Shown here: one piece after another, positions 1-7,783 of the stretch
Layout: each line of letters starts with the position of its first letter
How positions within the stretch are numbered: the stretch's first letter is position 1
Source: Chitinophagaceae bacterium UBA2467
GTDB taxonomy: Bacteria > Bacteroidota > Bacteroidia > Chitinophagales > Chitinophagaceae
Assembly: GCA_002342205.1 (NCBI GenBank)
Contig: DDPN01000142.1
Location: 23,954-36,072, forward strand
Direction: 5' to 3'
Length of the DNA stretch: 12,119 bases
Program-made: the position numbers and the translations under genes
The notes under the pieces: generated by a model
Told to the model about the DNA's origin: nothing
Database searches by the model: none
Seen by the model: the letters and a program-made list of their open reading frames with translations, nothing else

Positions 1-249
1 CCTGGGTTTATTCGTAAACGTGCTACCGTAAATGCAATTCCATTCAGACTATTTGCAAAAGTTTATTCTAATGCTGGTTATGTCTATAGTCCCACTACTC
101 TGAATAATCAGCTGCAAAACAGATTTCTGCAGGCAAGTGGAATTGGGATTGATCTTCTTTCGCTTTATGATTTAACGATTCGAATAGAATATAGCTTCAA
201 TAACTTAGGGCAAAACGGATTATTTTTGCACCGCACCAGCAATTTTTAA
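1..249 (+). CDS. C-terminal end of an outer-membrane beta-barrel protein (Omp85/D15-like, partial)
   Basis: Frame 1 is open from the window edge to TAA at 247-249, giving the last 82 residues of a protein whose start lies outside the window. What is visible: alternating polar and hydrophobic stretches with aromatic residues, as in outer-membrane beta-strands, then a glycine-rich turn (GIGIDLLSLYDLTIRIEY) and the ending GLFLHRTSNF. That layout resembles the last two strands of BamA/TamA-type (bacterial surface antigen D15) barrels of Bacteroidota, and the terminal Phe fits a barrel-assembly signal. The family call is my inference; only the barrel character is well supported. The stop lies 1 nt before the nadK start, so the two genes are probably cotranscribed. 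Confidence 0.6.
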   Translation, partial: PGFIRKRATVNAIPFRLFAKVYSNAGYVYSPTTLNNQLQNRFLQASGIGIDLLSLYDLTIRIEYSFNNLGQNGLFLHRTSNF

Positions 250-250
250 C

Positions 251-1129
251 ATGAAAGCAGCGATCTACAGTCGGGTGATTGATGAAACCCAGTTATTATC
301 GTTGCAGCTTTTTTTTGAAGCACTCTATCAGCAAAAAGTAGAACCCGTTCTTTTTAAAACGCTCTATGAACAGATTCGTGATAAAGTGCGTTTGCCTGAC
401 TCTGTTCAGATTTTTACCTGTGCCGCAGACCTGACCGACGGGATAGAACACATTATCAGTTTGGGTGGTGATGGCACACTGCTTGATACCATTACATTGG
501 TTCGTGATAAAAAAATCGGTGTGATGGGAATCAATTTTGGTCGTTTAGGATTTTTAGCCAGCATTGGTAAAGAGCAGGTCGAGATGGCTGTAAAAGCATT
601 AGCGCAACGTACTTATGTAGAAGATCGTCGAACATTGATTCATGTTGATGCAAATATTCCACTATTTGGAGAAGTTCCTTATGCATTAAATGAGTTTACT
701 CTTTTAAAAAGGGATGTCAACTCAATGATTAAAATTCATACTTATCTCAATGGTGAGTTTTTAAATACATATTGGGCAGATGGATTGATTGTAGCAACAC
801 CTACCGGCTCTACAGGATATTCACTAAGCTGTAATGGTCCTATTGTTTTTCCAGATTCACAAAGTTTTGTCATCACCCCTGTGGCACCCCATAATTTAAA
901 TGTGCGTCCCATAGTAGTACCCGATGATAATGTCATTTCATTTGAAATAGAAAGCAGAGGTGATCAGGTAATTTGCTCATTGGATGCGCGTCGTGAAATT
1001 GTTCATAAGGACGTACAATTGGCAATTCGAAAAGAACAATTTACTGTCAACCTTTTGCGACTCAGTGAAAATAATTTTTTACAAACCCTGCATAATAAAC
1101 TGACCTGGGGTCTGGATAAACGAAACTGA
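251..1129 (+). CDS. nadK: NAD kinase
   Basis: Cytosolic enzyme that phosphorylates NAD+ to NADP+ with ATP or polyphosphate, the only route to NADP. The 292-residue product has the family signatures in order: LGGDGTLLDT at residues 71-80, where D74 is the catalytic Asp of the GGDGT motif; FGRLGFLA near 96-103; the NE motif at N147-E148 (LNEFTLLKR); and the glycine-rich NAD site DGLIVATPTGSTGY at 177-190. Length is normal for the family. The ATG comes 1 nt after the stop of the upstream barrel gene. No Shine-Dalgarno sequence is seen, which is normal in this phylum. The gene heads toward DUF6089, uppS and bamA, an arrangement often seen in Bacteroidota. Confidence 0.97.
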   Translation: MKAAIYSRVIDETQLLSLQLFFEALYQQKVEPVLFKTLYEQIRDKVRLPDSVQIFTCAADLTDGIEHIISLGGDGTLLDTITLVRDKKIGVMGINFGRLGFLASIGKEQVEMAVKALAQRTYVEDRRTLIHVDANIPLFGEVPYALNEFTLLKRDVNSMIKIHTYLNGEFLNTYWADGLIVATPTGSTGYSLSCNGPIVFPDSQSFVITPVAPHNLNVRPIVVPDDNVISFEIESRGDQVICSLDARREIVHKDVQLAIRKEQFTVNLLRLSENNFLQTLHNKLTWGLDKRN

Positions 1130-1171
1130 TGGTATACGAAATCAGTATTCTTAAACGTTAGTGAGGGCAAG

Positions 1172-2044
1172 ATGAATTTCAGAAAGCAAATTGGTTTAGT
1201 TAGTTTTTTTATGCTGGTCAGTATAAGTCTGTTTAAGGCTTCTGCGCAGCAGGGAGATTATTATACAGGTGAAATTGGAATAGGCTTGGGAGCGGCACAT
1301 TATTTTGGAGACCTTAATTCTACAACGCAACTCAATCGTCCAAAGCCAGCTGCAACTTTGTTTTACAGAAAAAATTGGGGACAATATATTGCCACCCGTG
1401 TGGGAGTCAGTTTTGCGCAAATCGGTTATGCGGATCGTTATAATACCCACAATGAAATACAATTAAAACGAAACCTGAGCTTTAATTCGAATGTGTGGGA
1501 ATTATCCTTGCAAGGTGATTTTAATTTTTTCAGATTTGTTCCTCACGAACCAGGGTTTAATTTCACTCCCTACATTACACTTGGAGCTGGGTTAATCAAT
1601 TATGACCCTTACACCTATCTTAATAACGAAAGAATTTATTTCCGACAATTACCAATTGGCACCGAAGGTCAAAATAGTCCGCTGTATCCGGAAAGAAAAA
1701 TGTACAGTAACAATGCGCTGAGTATTCCATTTGGCGGTGGGTTTAAGTATTCTATTGGGGGTGGTCGTCTCAACCTAACACTGGAGGTATTGCATCGTTA
1801 TACCAGCACCGACTACTTAGATGATGTCAGTACTACTTATGTGGATCCTGCTGCTTTTCCCAAACCACCCGGCGGTGTTTCAGTAGCGCAATTGTTGAGC
1901 GACCGTTCCGGTGAAATTGGTACCCCTATTGGCATTCCGGGTCGTCAACGCGGAAACGGGAGTCGTCAAAAAGACCAGTTTGTGACAGCTGTGTTGATGG
2001 TTAGCTTCAATTTGATGAGTTATAAATGTCCATCGGCCGATTAA
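1172..2044 (+). CDS. DUF6089 family outer-membrane beta-barrel protein
   Basis: A 290-residue predicted outer-membrane protein of unknown function. It starts with a classic signal peptide (basic NFRK, hydrophobic core, likely cut after A25 in KASAQQ). The mature part opens with YYTGEIGIGLGAAHYFGDLN, typical of the DUF6089 barrel family of Bacteroidota, and continues with repeated amphipathic strands (YITLGAGLINYDPYTY, GGGFKYSIGGGRLNLTLEV). It ends in a strand (FVTAVLMVSFNL) and a short tail containing one Cys. It lies between nadK and uppS, 42 nt after nadK. A weak purine-rich GAGGGCA at 1162-1168 precedes the ATG and could serve as ribosome site. The position beside bamA suggests an envelope role but shows no specific activity. 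Confidence 0.85.
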   Translation: MNFRKQIGLVSFFMLVSISLFKASAQQGDYYTGEIGIGLGAAHYFGDLNSTTQLNRPKPAATLFYRKNWGQYIATRVGVSFAQIGYADRYNTHNEIQLKRNLSFNSNVWELSLQGDFNFFRFVPHEPGFNFTPYITLGAGLINYDPYTYLNNERIYFRQLPIGTEGQNSPLYPERKMYSNNALSIPFGGGFKYSIGGGRLNLTLEVLHRYTSTDYLDDVSTTYVDPAAFPKPPGGVSVAQLLSDRSGEIGTPIGIPGRQRGNGSRQKDQFVTAVLMVSFNLMSYKCPSAD

Positions 2045-2052
2045 AAAATGGG

Positions 2053-2060
2053 TACCTTTG
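2053..2060 (+). promoter_or_regulatory. Bacteroidota-type -7 promoter core (TACCTTTG) for uppS
   Basis: TACCTTTG matches the Bacteroidota sigma-ABfr core TAnnTTTG exactly and is followed by CGG. Transcription would start near 2064-2067, about 15 nt before the ATG at 2081. No TTG is present at the expected -33 spacing. The same 11 bases (TACCTTTGCGG) recur upstream of rpmH at 7776-7786. Confidence 0.6.
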
Positions 2061-2080
2061 CGGCTCATTGGATCACTCCT

Positions 2081-2821
2081 ATGTCAAGCCTGTCTGCACT
2101 AATAAATAAAGAACGTCTTCCTCGCCATATTGCGATCATTATGGACGGGAATGGCCGTTGGGCAAAGGAAAAAGGCGAGGATCGTCTTTACGGACATTAC
2201 CAAGGCGTGGAAAGTGTAAGAGATATTGTGGAGGGTGCCGCTGAATTGGGGATTGAGTACCTCACCCTTTATGCATTTTCAACTGAAAACTGGGATCGGC
2301 CAGCTGATGAGGTTTCGGGTTTGATGGAATTGTTGGTCACCACTATCCGAAAAGAAGTAAGCACCCTGAACAAAAATAATATCCGTCTTCATGTAATTGG
2401 TGACCTGAATATGTTACCGGAGCATGCCCGAAATGAATTACAGGAAGGGTTGGATATGACAGCTGCCAACACGGGCTTAAATCTGGTCATGGCCTTAAGT
2501 TATAGCGGGAGATGGGAATTACTCGAAGCTGTACGCAACATAGCAAAGGCCGTAAAATCCGGGGAGCTTGACCCAGCAGAAATCGATGAACAAACACTGC
2601 AAAACAATCTTTCCACTCATGCCTTTCCCGACCCGGAATTGATGATCCGCACCAGTGGGGAATACCGCATCAGTAACTTCCTTTTGTATCAGCTTGCTTA
2701 TGCAGAATTATACTTTACTGACGTCTGCTGGCCAGACTTTAGAAAGAAGAATTTAGTTGAGGCGCTGTTAGACTATCAGCAACGGGAAAGAAGATTCGGA
2801 AAAATCAGTGAACAGCTTTAA
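2081..2821 (+). CDS. uppS: Isoprenyl transferase / undecaprenyl diphosphate synthase
   Basis: Cytosolic cis-prenyltransferase that adds isopentenyl diphosphate units to farnesyl diphosphate, making undecaprenyl diphosphate, the lipid carrier for peptidoglycan and surface polysaccharides. From the ATG at 2081 the product has 246 residues. It has HIAIIMDGNGRWA at 16-28 with the catalytic Asp D22, then LTLYAFSTENWDRP, and the C-terminal signature RTSGEYRISNFLLYQLAYAE followed by LYFTDVCWPDF, all diagnostic of the family. An in-frame ATG at 2048 would add 11 residues (MGTFAAHWITP). I prefer 2081 because the TACCTTTG promoter core lies inside that extension and the family usually has only about 15-25 residues before the DGNGRW Asp. 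It sits between the DUF6089 gene and bamA. Confidence 0.96.
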   Translation: MSSLSALINKERLPRHIAIIMDGNGRWAKEKGEDRLYGHYQGVESVRDIVEGAAELGIEYLTLYAFSTENWDRPADEVSGLMELLVTTIRKEVSTLNKNNIRLHVIGDLNMLPEHARNELQEGLDMTAANTGLNLVMALSYSGRWELLEAVRNIAKAVKSGELDPAEIDEQTLQNNLSTHAFPDPELMIRTSGEYRISNFLLYQLAYAELYFTDVCWPDFRKKNLVEALLDYQQRERRFGKISEQL

Positions 2822-2838
2822 CAAACACTTTCGATTTT

Positions 2839-2873
2839 AAGCCTTAATTTGCCAACCGGCGCCAAAGGCTTTT
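2839..2873 (+). terminator. Possible weak intrinsic terminator after uppS
   Basis: AAGCCTT (2839-2845) can pair with AAGGCTT (2865-2871) across a 19-nt GC-containing loop, with TTTT at 2870-2873. The stem is only 7 bp and AT-rich at one end, so it may give partial termination only. It is the one structured element I see in the 130-nt gap between uppS and bamA. No exact TAnnTTTG core is present in that gap. Confidence 0.35.
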
Positions 2874-2951
2874 AACATAACTAATTGATTTATAACTAAC
2901 TGCAATAAAAACAGAAAGGCCCAAAATCGCCCCAATCAAGAATTATTACTG

Positions 2952-5705
2952 ATGCGAGTATTATTTCAGAAAATCGGTTTTTTTCTCATCGGAATCATTT
3001 TGACCGGTGTCTGCTCTTCGTTGGCTGCTCAGGTAACCCCTGACACCACAAAACCTACCTCAGTTGACCCCCGGTTAATAGAATGGGAAAATGCCAGAGT
3101 AGTTAAGGAATATTCCATTGCTGATGTGAAGATTACAGGTATTCGATATCTGGATACTTCCATCGTGTATTCTATTGCCAATCTGCAGCCCGGCGACAAG
3201 TTTGTACATCCAGGAGCTGAACTATTTGGAAAAGCAATCAGCAATTTATGGCGCCAAAAACTCTTTTCTGGGGTACAGGTATTTGTAACCAAAATCGAAG
3301 ACGATAAGGTATGGGTAGAGATCAACATACAGGAGCGTCCTCGTTTAGGAAATTACAAGTTCAGTGGAATCCGTAAATCAGAAGAAGAGGATATCCTTAC
3401 TAAGATCAGCTTAACGAAACAAACCATTATCACTGAAAATACACGCAGAGAAATTGTTGAAAAAATCACCAAGCATTACGCTGAAAAAGGTTTTCGTAAT
3501 GTCACTGTAAAGATTGAAGAAAAACCAGACCCTGCATTCGCTAATTCCAATCAATTACTGATCAATGTAAATAAGGGAGAGCGTGTTCGTATTGGTGATA
3601 TCAATTTTTATGGCAATCAAGAAGTAGATGATCTGCGCCTGAAAAAACAATTGAAGGGAACCAAGGAAATGACCAGAGTCACCTTGCGTCCAGATAAATC
3701 AGTTAGCCCTTATGGAACAAACACAAGCGCAAATGTTCGCGAGTACTTTCGTTCATTTGGTTTTCTTTCTCCAAGCAGAACAAAGCGAATGCTGGATCCC
3801 TATTTCAGATTCAAGTTGTTGAGTTCCGCCAAGTTTGATGATAAAAAATACGGAGAGGATAAAGAAAAGGTTCTCAATTACTATAATTCTTTAGGCTACC
3901 GTGATGCACAAATTGTTGCAGATACACAGTATTTGACTTCCAAAGGCCATATGAATGTCGACTTCAAGATCAACGAAGGGCGCCGTTATTATTTTGGAGA
4001 TATTGTATGGAAAGGAAATTCTAAATTCTCTGATTCTATTTTGAATGTCCTACTGGGTATTAACAAAGGAGACATTTACAATGTGGCCATTTTGAATAAG
4101 CGCTTAGGAAAAGAAGCTTCACAAGAAGGAGGAGATATTAGTGGTTACTACATGGATGACGGTTATTTATTCTTCCGTGCAGAGCCTATCGAAATGGCGG
4201 TTAACAACGATACCATCGATTATGAAATTCGTTTGATGGAGGGTCCGCAGGCACGTATTAAAAATGTGACCATTGCAGGAAATGAAAAAACAAAAGATCA
4301 CGTAATACGTCGTGAACTGCGCACTGTTCCTGGAGAATTATTCAGCCGAGCACAATTGATTCGTTCACAACGTGAGTTAGGAAATCTTCAATTCTTCAAT
4401 CAGGAAAAAATAAATCCTGGGGTTGTACCTAACCAAGAGGATGGAACCGTTGATATCAATTGGCAATTGGAAGAAAAATCAGCTGATCAGTTGGAGTTAT
4501 CTGCCGGATGGGGTGGAGGAATTGGATTGACAGGAACATTGGGTGTTACATTCAATAACTTTTCTGTCAAGAATATTTGGAAAAAATCTGCATGGGATCC
4601 ATTGCCAACAGGAGATGGTCAAAAATTAAGTGTGCGTATGCAGTCGAATGGCCGAGCCTATCGCTCTTATAGCGCATCATTTACCGAACCTTGGTTGGGT
4701 GGTAAAAAAAGAAATTCATTGACAGTTGGATTCAATAGCAGTCGTTTCTCTAATGCATTTGATCCCTTCACCGGACGTATTGATAAAGCTCGCTCAGATA
4801 CGAACTACTTAAGCACGAGTGGTATTTCGGTTGCATTTGGAAAACAATTGAAGTGGCCGGATGACTATTTCAATTTTGTATTCACCTTCAACTACACTCG
4901 TTATAAGCTTAGCAACTATCCTATTTTTAGTTCTGACTTCACGTCTGGAACGTCTAACAATGTCAGTATCAAACTTGCTTTACAACGATCTTCTGTTTTC
5001 AATCCGATATTCCCAACCAGTGGTTCTAACTTTTTAGCGAGTGTGCAATTAACGCCACCCTATTCATTAGTTTCAAATACTGGTACGGGTTATAATGCAT
5101 ACAGAAGGCCGGAGTATCACAAGTGGCGTTTCAATGCAGAATGGTATGTTCCCATAGGTAAACCACTGGGTTCAGGCACAGAAAAGAACAAACAATTTGT
5201 ATTGAAATTAGCAGCCAAGTATGGTTTCATGGGTCGCTATAATAAAGATCTTCCCTATTCACCATTTGAACGTTTCCAAGTTGGAGACGCAGGCTTGACT
5301 AACAATTTTGGATTATTAGGATATGATATCGTAGCACATCGAGGTTATCCGGTTTATCAGAACTCTGACCCTACTATCAATCCTGATCAGCAGAGCGCCA
5401 GCCAGTTCTTCACTATTTTCAATAAATATCAATTGGAAGCGCGCTTCCCGCTAGTAACTAATCCAAGCAGTACTATTTATGCACTGAGCTTTTTTGAGGC
5501 GGCTAATGGTTGGTATAATTACAAAGACTATAATCCTTTCCGCTTGCGTCGAAGTGTAGGGGTGGGAATGCGTTTTTTCCTCCCTATGTTCGGGTTGCTA
5601 GGATTTGATTACGGTATTGGATTGGATCGGGCCATTCCTGGACAAAACAATGGGCTGAAAGGGATCTCTCGATTTACATTCATGTTAGGATTTGAACCTG
5701 AATAA
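2952..5705 (+). CDS. bamA: Outer-membrane protein assembly factor BamA (Omp85)
   Basis: Central subunit of the BAM complex, which folds beta-barrel proteins into the outer membrane. The 917-residue product has a signal peptide (likely cut after A26 in SLAAQ). A POTRA array follows at roughly 50-510; repeats are recognisable at VKITGIRYLD, LGNYKFSGIRKSEE, IGDINFYGNQEVDD, FGDIVWKGNSKFSD and IKNVTIAGNEKTKD. The remainder is a C-terminal barrel beginning around QLELSAGWGGGIGLTGTLG. The conserved RG(F/Y) motif of barrel loop 6 is seen as HRGY, with R797. An extra segment inside the third POTRA (about 255-295) makes it longer than the E. coli protein, as is common in Bacteroidota. The protein ends FTFMLGFEPE rather than on an aromatic residue. 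Two Skp-like chaperone genes follow after 9 nt. Confidence 0.96.
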   Translation: MRVLFQKIGFFLIGIILTGVCSSLAAQVTPDTTKPTSVDPRLIEWENARVVKEYSIADVKITGIRYLDTSIVYSIANLQPGDKFVHPGAELFGKAISNLWRQKLFSGVQVFVTKIEDDKVWVEINIQERPRLGNYKFSGIRKSEEEDILTKISLTKQTIITENTRREIVEKITKHYAEKGFRNVTVKIEEKPDPAFANSNQLLINVNKGERVRIGDINFYGNQEVDDLRLKKQLKGTKEMTRVTLRPDKSVSPYGTNTSANVREYFRSFGFLSPSRTKRMLDPYFRFKLLSSAKFDDKKYGEDKEKVLNYYNSLGYRDAQIVADTQYLTSKGHMNVDFKINEGRRYYFGDIVWKGNSKFSDSILNVLLGINKGDIYNVAILNKRLGKEASQEGGDISGYYMDDGYLFFRAEPIEMAVNNDTIDYEIRLMEGPQARIKNVTIAGNEKTKDHVIRRELRTVPGELFSRAQLIRSQRELGNLQFFNQEKINPGVVPNQEDGTVDINWQLEEKSADQLELSAGWGGGIGLTGTLGVTFNNFSVKNIWKKSAWDPLPTGDGQKLSVRMQSNGRAYRSYSASFTEPWLGGKKRNSLTVGFNSSRFSNAFDPFTGRIDKARSDTNYLSTSGISVAFGKQLKWPDDYFNFVFTFNYTRYKLSNYPIFSSDFTSGTSNNVSIKLALQRSSVFNPIFPTSGSNFLASVQLTPPYSLVSNTGTGYNAYRRPEYHKWRFNAEWYVPIGKPLGSGTEKNKQFVLKLAAKYGFMGRYNKDLPYSPFERFQVGDAGLTNNFGLLGYDIVAHRGYPVYQNSDPTINPDQQSASQFFTIFNKYQLEARFPLVTNPSSTIYALSFFEAANGWYNYKDYNPFRLRRSVGVGMRFFLPMFGLLGFDYGIGLDRAIPGQNNGLKGISRFTFMLGFEPE

Positions 5706-5714
5706 ATTTCGATT

Positions 5715-6224
5715 ATGAAAAAGTTCTTATTAGTTTTTTCATTTTTATTGAGTGCCTTCATTGGGTCTGCCCAGAAATATGCCATTGTAGACACCCGATA
5801 TATTTTAGATCGTTTGCCCGAATACAAAGCGGCTCAACAGCAATTAGATGTCATGGCTGCTACTTGGCAATTACAAATAGATAGTATGCAAGCTTCGCTG
5901 GACAGAATGTACCGTGAGTTTGATGCGGAGCAGATCATGTTAACAGCCGAATTGAAAAAAAGAAAAGAAGACCAGCTCTTTGCCAGAGAAAAGGAGTTGC
6001 GGGATCTTCAACGGAAGCGTTTTGGATTTGAAGGGGATTTATTTAGAAAACGCCAAGAATTAGTGAAGCCAGTTCAGGATAAAGTCTACAATGCTATTCA
6101 GAAAATGGCTGCTGCGAAAGGGTATGACTTTGTACTCGATAAAAGTGAAGGAATTACCATTATATTTGCCGACCCCAAACTCGATAAAAGCGAAGAGGTG
6201 TTGAAAGAGTTAGGGATCCGATAA
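5715..6224 (+). CDS. OmpH/Skp family periplasmic chaperone (first copy)
   Basis: Predicted periplasmic holdase that would carry unfolded outer-membrane proteins toward BamA. The 169-residue product has a signal peptide (MKKFLLVFSF start, likely cut after A19) and an N-terminal strand YAIVDTRYILDRLPEYKAA typical of OmpH/Skp. A long charged helical coiled-coil hairpin follows at about 35-115, rich in Lys, Arg, Glu and Gln (AELKKRKEDQLFAREKEL), and the C-terminal strand region reads AAAKGYDFVLDKSEGITIIF. Length matches Skp. It begins 9 nt after bamA and 30 nt before a second paralog, so the three genes almost certainly share a transcript. I leave the symbol blank because two copies exist. Confidence 0.93.
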   Translation: MKKFLLVFSFLLSAFIGSAQKYAIVDTRYILDRLPEYKAAQQQLDVMAATWQLQIDSMQASLDRMYREFDAEQIMLTAELKKRKEDQLFAREKELRDLQRKRFGFEGDLFRKRQELVKPVQDKVYNAIQKMAAAKGYDFVLDKSEGITIIFADPKLDKSEEVLKELGIR

Positions 6225-6254
6225 ACGTTCAATCCAATTTAAAACCAATACGTA

Positions 6255-6797
6255 ATGAAAAAGTTCGTTGTGATTTTAGCCGTAACAGGTTTGTTTGCAT
6301 TTGCAAATGCAGCACAAGCTCAGATTAAGATCGGCTATATTAATGTGGAGAATGTTCTTTCTCTGATGCCAGAAGTTGGGAAATTAGATTCAATTCTATC
6401 CCGTTACCAGCAGGATTCTATCAATCCTCAGTATGCTTCTTTAATCCAAACCTATCAGTACAAGGATAGCGTGTACAAGGATACGTTGAAGCCACCGCCA
6501 GCCGCTGTAAAAAAGCAATTAGAAGAAGAGCTTCCTCAGTTGATTAATACCATTCAAAACTGGCAGCAAATTGTGAACCAGGCTATTGAGGCAAAGCAAA
6601 ATGAATTGTTAGCTCCGTTGTATCGTAAAATCTATGATGCGATTCGTGCCGTTGCTAAAGAAAAAGGGTACACGCATGTATTGAATAAGGATACCTTACT
6701 TGTTGCACCAGATGCTGATGATATGATCGCTTCTGTGGCTGCAAAATTGAAGTTGACACTTCCTAAGGCGCCTGCTGCAGCACCGCCCACAAAATAA
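6255..6797 (+). CDS. OmpH/Skp family periplasmic chaperone (second copy)
   Basis: A 180-residue paralog of the preceding chaperone. It has a signal peptide (MKKFVVILAV start, likely cut after A22 in AQAQ), the family strand IKIGYINVENVLSLMPEV, a helical middle, and the closing element AKEKGYTHVLNKDTLLVAP. It differs from the first copy. The helical arm is less charged and carries an insert with YKDSVYKDTLKPPPAAV, where a tandem YKD(S/T) pair meets a proline run that should break the coiled coil. It ends in a Pro/Ala tail, LPKAPAAAPPTK. Tandem ompH genes behind bamA are common in Bacteroidota; how the two divide the work cannot be read from sequence. It is the last gene before a strong terminator. 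Confidence 0.92.
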   Translation: MKKFVVILAVTGLFAFANAAQAQIKIGYINVENVLSLMPEVGKLDSILSRYQQDSINPQYASLIQTYQYKDSVYKDTLKPPPAAVKKQLEEELPQLINTIQNWQQIVNQAIEAKQNELLAPLYRKIYDAIRAVAKEKGYTHVLNKDTLLVAPDADDMIASVAAKLKLTLPKAPAAAPPTK

Positions 6798-6814
6798 GTT
6801 GAATTCGTTTTTTT

Positions 6815-6849
6815 AAGAGCCCGGTCAAACAGATCGGGCTCTTTGTTTT
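6815..6849 (+). terminator. Intrinsic terminator closing the bamA-ompH-ompH operon
   Basis: AAGAGCCCG (6815-6823) pairs perfectly with CGGGCTCTT (6835-6843) around an 11-nt loop, and the 3' side continues T-rich (TTTGTTTTA). Seven T residues also precede the stem at 6808-6814. It begins 18 nt after the second ompH gene. Confidence 0.9.
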
Positions 6850-6857
6850 AGTCGAGT

Positions 6858-6865
6858 TACATTTG
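6858..6865 (+). promoter_or_regulatory. Promoter core (TACATTTG) immediately before murI
   Basis: TACATTTG is an exact TAnnTTTG match located just after the terminator and only 5 nt from the murI ATG. A start site a few bases downstream would fall at or beside the start codon, implying a leaderless or nearly leaderless mRNA. The nearest TTTG (6842-6845) is only 12 nt upstream, too close for a normal -33 element. Confidence 0.5.
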
Positions 6866-6869
6866 TAAT

Positions 6870-7724
6870 ATGAGTGCAGTTACTCCTCCTGCAAAGGGTC
6901 CTATTGGTGTTTTTGATTCTGGCTATGGCGGGTTAACCATCCTGCGTAGTTTGGTTGAACAATTACCTTCCTATGATTTTTGTTATTTAGGAGATAGTGC
7001 ACGCTCGCCTTATGGGAACCGTTCCTTTGATGCAGTTTATACGTATACATTGGAGGCGGTTCAATGGTTTTTTAAGCAAGGTTGTCCCTTAGTAATATTA
7101 GCTTGTAATACTGCATCTGCAAAAGCATTACGTACTATTCAGCAAAAGGATTTACAAAAAATCGCTCCTGCTAATCGGGTATTGGGAGTTATACGACCCA
7201 CAACAGAAGTGATTGGTCAATATTCCCAAACAGGTAAAGTAGGAATTTTGGCTACGGAGGGAACGGTACAGTCGCAGTCTTATCCCATTGAAATTGCAAA
7301 ATTTTTTCCCTCATTGGAAGTGACGCAAGAAGCCTGTCCCATGTGGGTTCCTTTAATTGAAAACAATGAACAGGATAGCGAGGGCGCCGATTATTTTGTA
7401 CAAAAACACTTGAACGCTATTTTTTCAAAAAGTCCTCAAATCGATTTATTGTTACTGGCCTGTACGCACTATCCACTCTTGCGTACCAAAATTGAAAAAT
7501 ACATCCCAGCGGGGGTAAAGCTGCTTTCCCAAGGCGATATTGTTGCCTCCAGTTTAGTTGATTACTTGAATCGACATCCTGAAATTGCTTCCCGCTGTAC
7601 TCGTCAGGGTAATTTGCAGTTTCATACCACTGATAATAGGTTGGACTTTGACCGCCACGCAGCCCATTTTTTTGGAAGCCCCATTTCTTCAAAAGAGGCT
7701 CAGTTAGGGGATAGCTGCTGCTAA
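6870..7724 (+). CDS. murI: Glutamate racemase
   Basis: Cytosolic cofactor-independent racemase that converts L- to D-glutamate for the peptidoglycan stem peptide. The 284-residue product shows the Asp/Glu racemase layout: GPIGVFDSGYGGLTIL at 10-25 with D16-S17, YLGDSARSPYG at 39-49, the first catalytic cysteine in LACNTASAKAL (C79), and the second in LLLLACTHYPLL (C198, followed by T199-H200). Length is normal, with a short Ser/Cys-containing tail (GDSCC). No other in-frame Met lies near the N-terminus, so the ATG at 6870 is the only reasonable start. It follows the bamA-ompH block, as often in Bacteroidota, but is cut off from it by a terminator. Confidence 0.97.
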   Translation: MSAVTPPAKGPIGVFDSGYGGLTILRSLVEQLPSYDFCYLGDSARSPYGNRSFDAVYTYTLEAVQWFFKQGCPLVILACNTASAKALRTIQQKDLQKIAPANRVLGVIRPTTEVIGQYSQTGKVGILATEGTVQSQSYPIEIAKFFPSLEVTQEACPMWVPLIENNEQDSEGADYFVQKHLNAIFSKSPQIDLLLLACTHYPLLRTKIEKYIPAGVKLLSQGDIVASSLVDYLNRHPEIASRCTRQGNLQFHTTDNRLDFDRHAAHFFGSPISSKEAQLGDSCC

Positions 7725-7775
7725 CTGGCTGGCAGTCATCGTCTTATTTTTCTTTTCGCTCTCCTTGTAATCCCT

Positions 7776-7783
7776 TACCTTTG
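7776..7783 (+). promoter_or_regulatory. Promoter core (TACCTTTG) for rpmH
   Basis: TACCTTTG followed by CGG, identical over 11 bases to the uppS core at 2053-2063. The predicted start near 7787 gives a leader of about 100 nt before rpmH. The expected -33 region holds only a T-rich run (TTTTC, 7753-7757) and no clean TTG. Confidence 0.65.

Noticed and set aside
742..936. Short reading frames antisense to nadK, and similar ones opposite DUF6089 (1196-1462), bamA (3029-3328), murI (7417-7692) and rnpA (8192-8380)
   Set aside because: All lie opposite strongly supported genes, lack motifs or start signals, and look like by-products of codon composition.
2952..3035. Possible lipoprotein signal in BamA (LTGVC, Cys21)
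   Set aside because: The residue before the Cys is Val, not allowed in a normal lipobox, and a good signal peptidase I site (SLAAQ) follows a few residues later.
7715..7756. Possible terminator after murI (CTGC...GCAG followed by T-rich sequence)
   Set aside because: Only a 4-bp stem with a 10-nt loop, too weak to claim, although the downstream T-rich stretch is notable.
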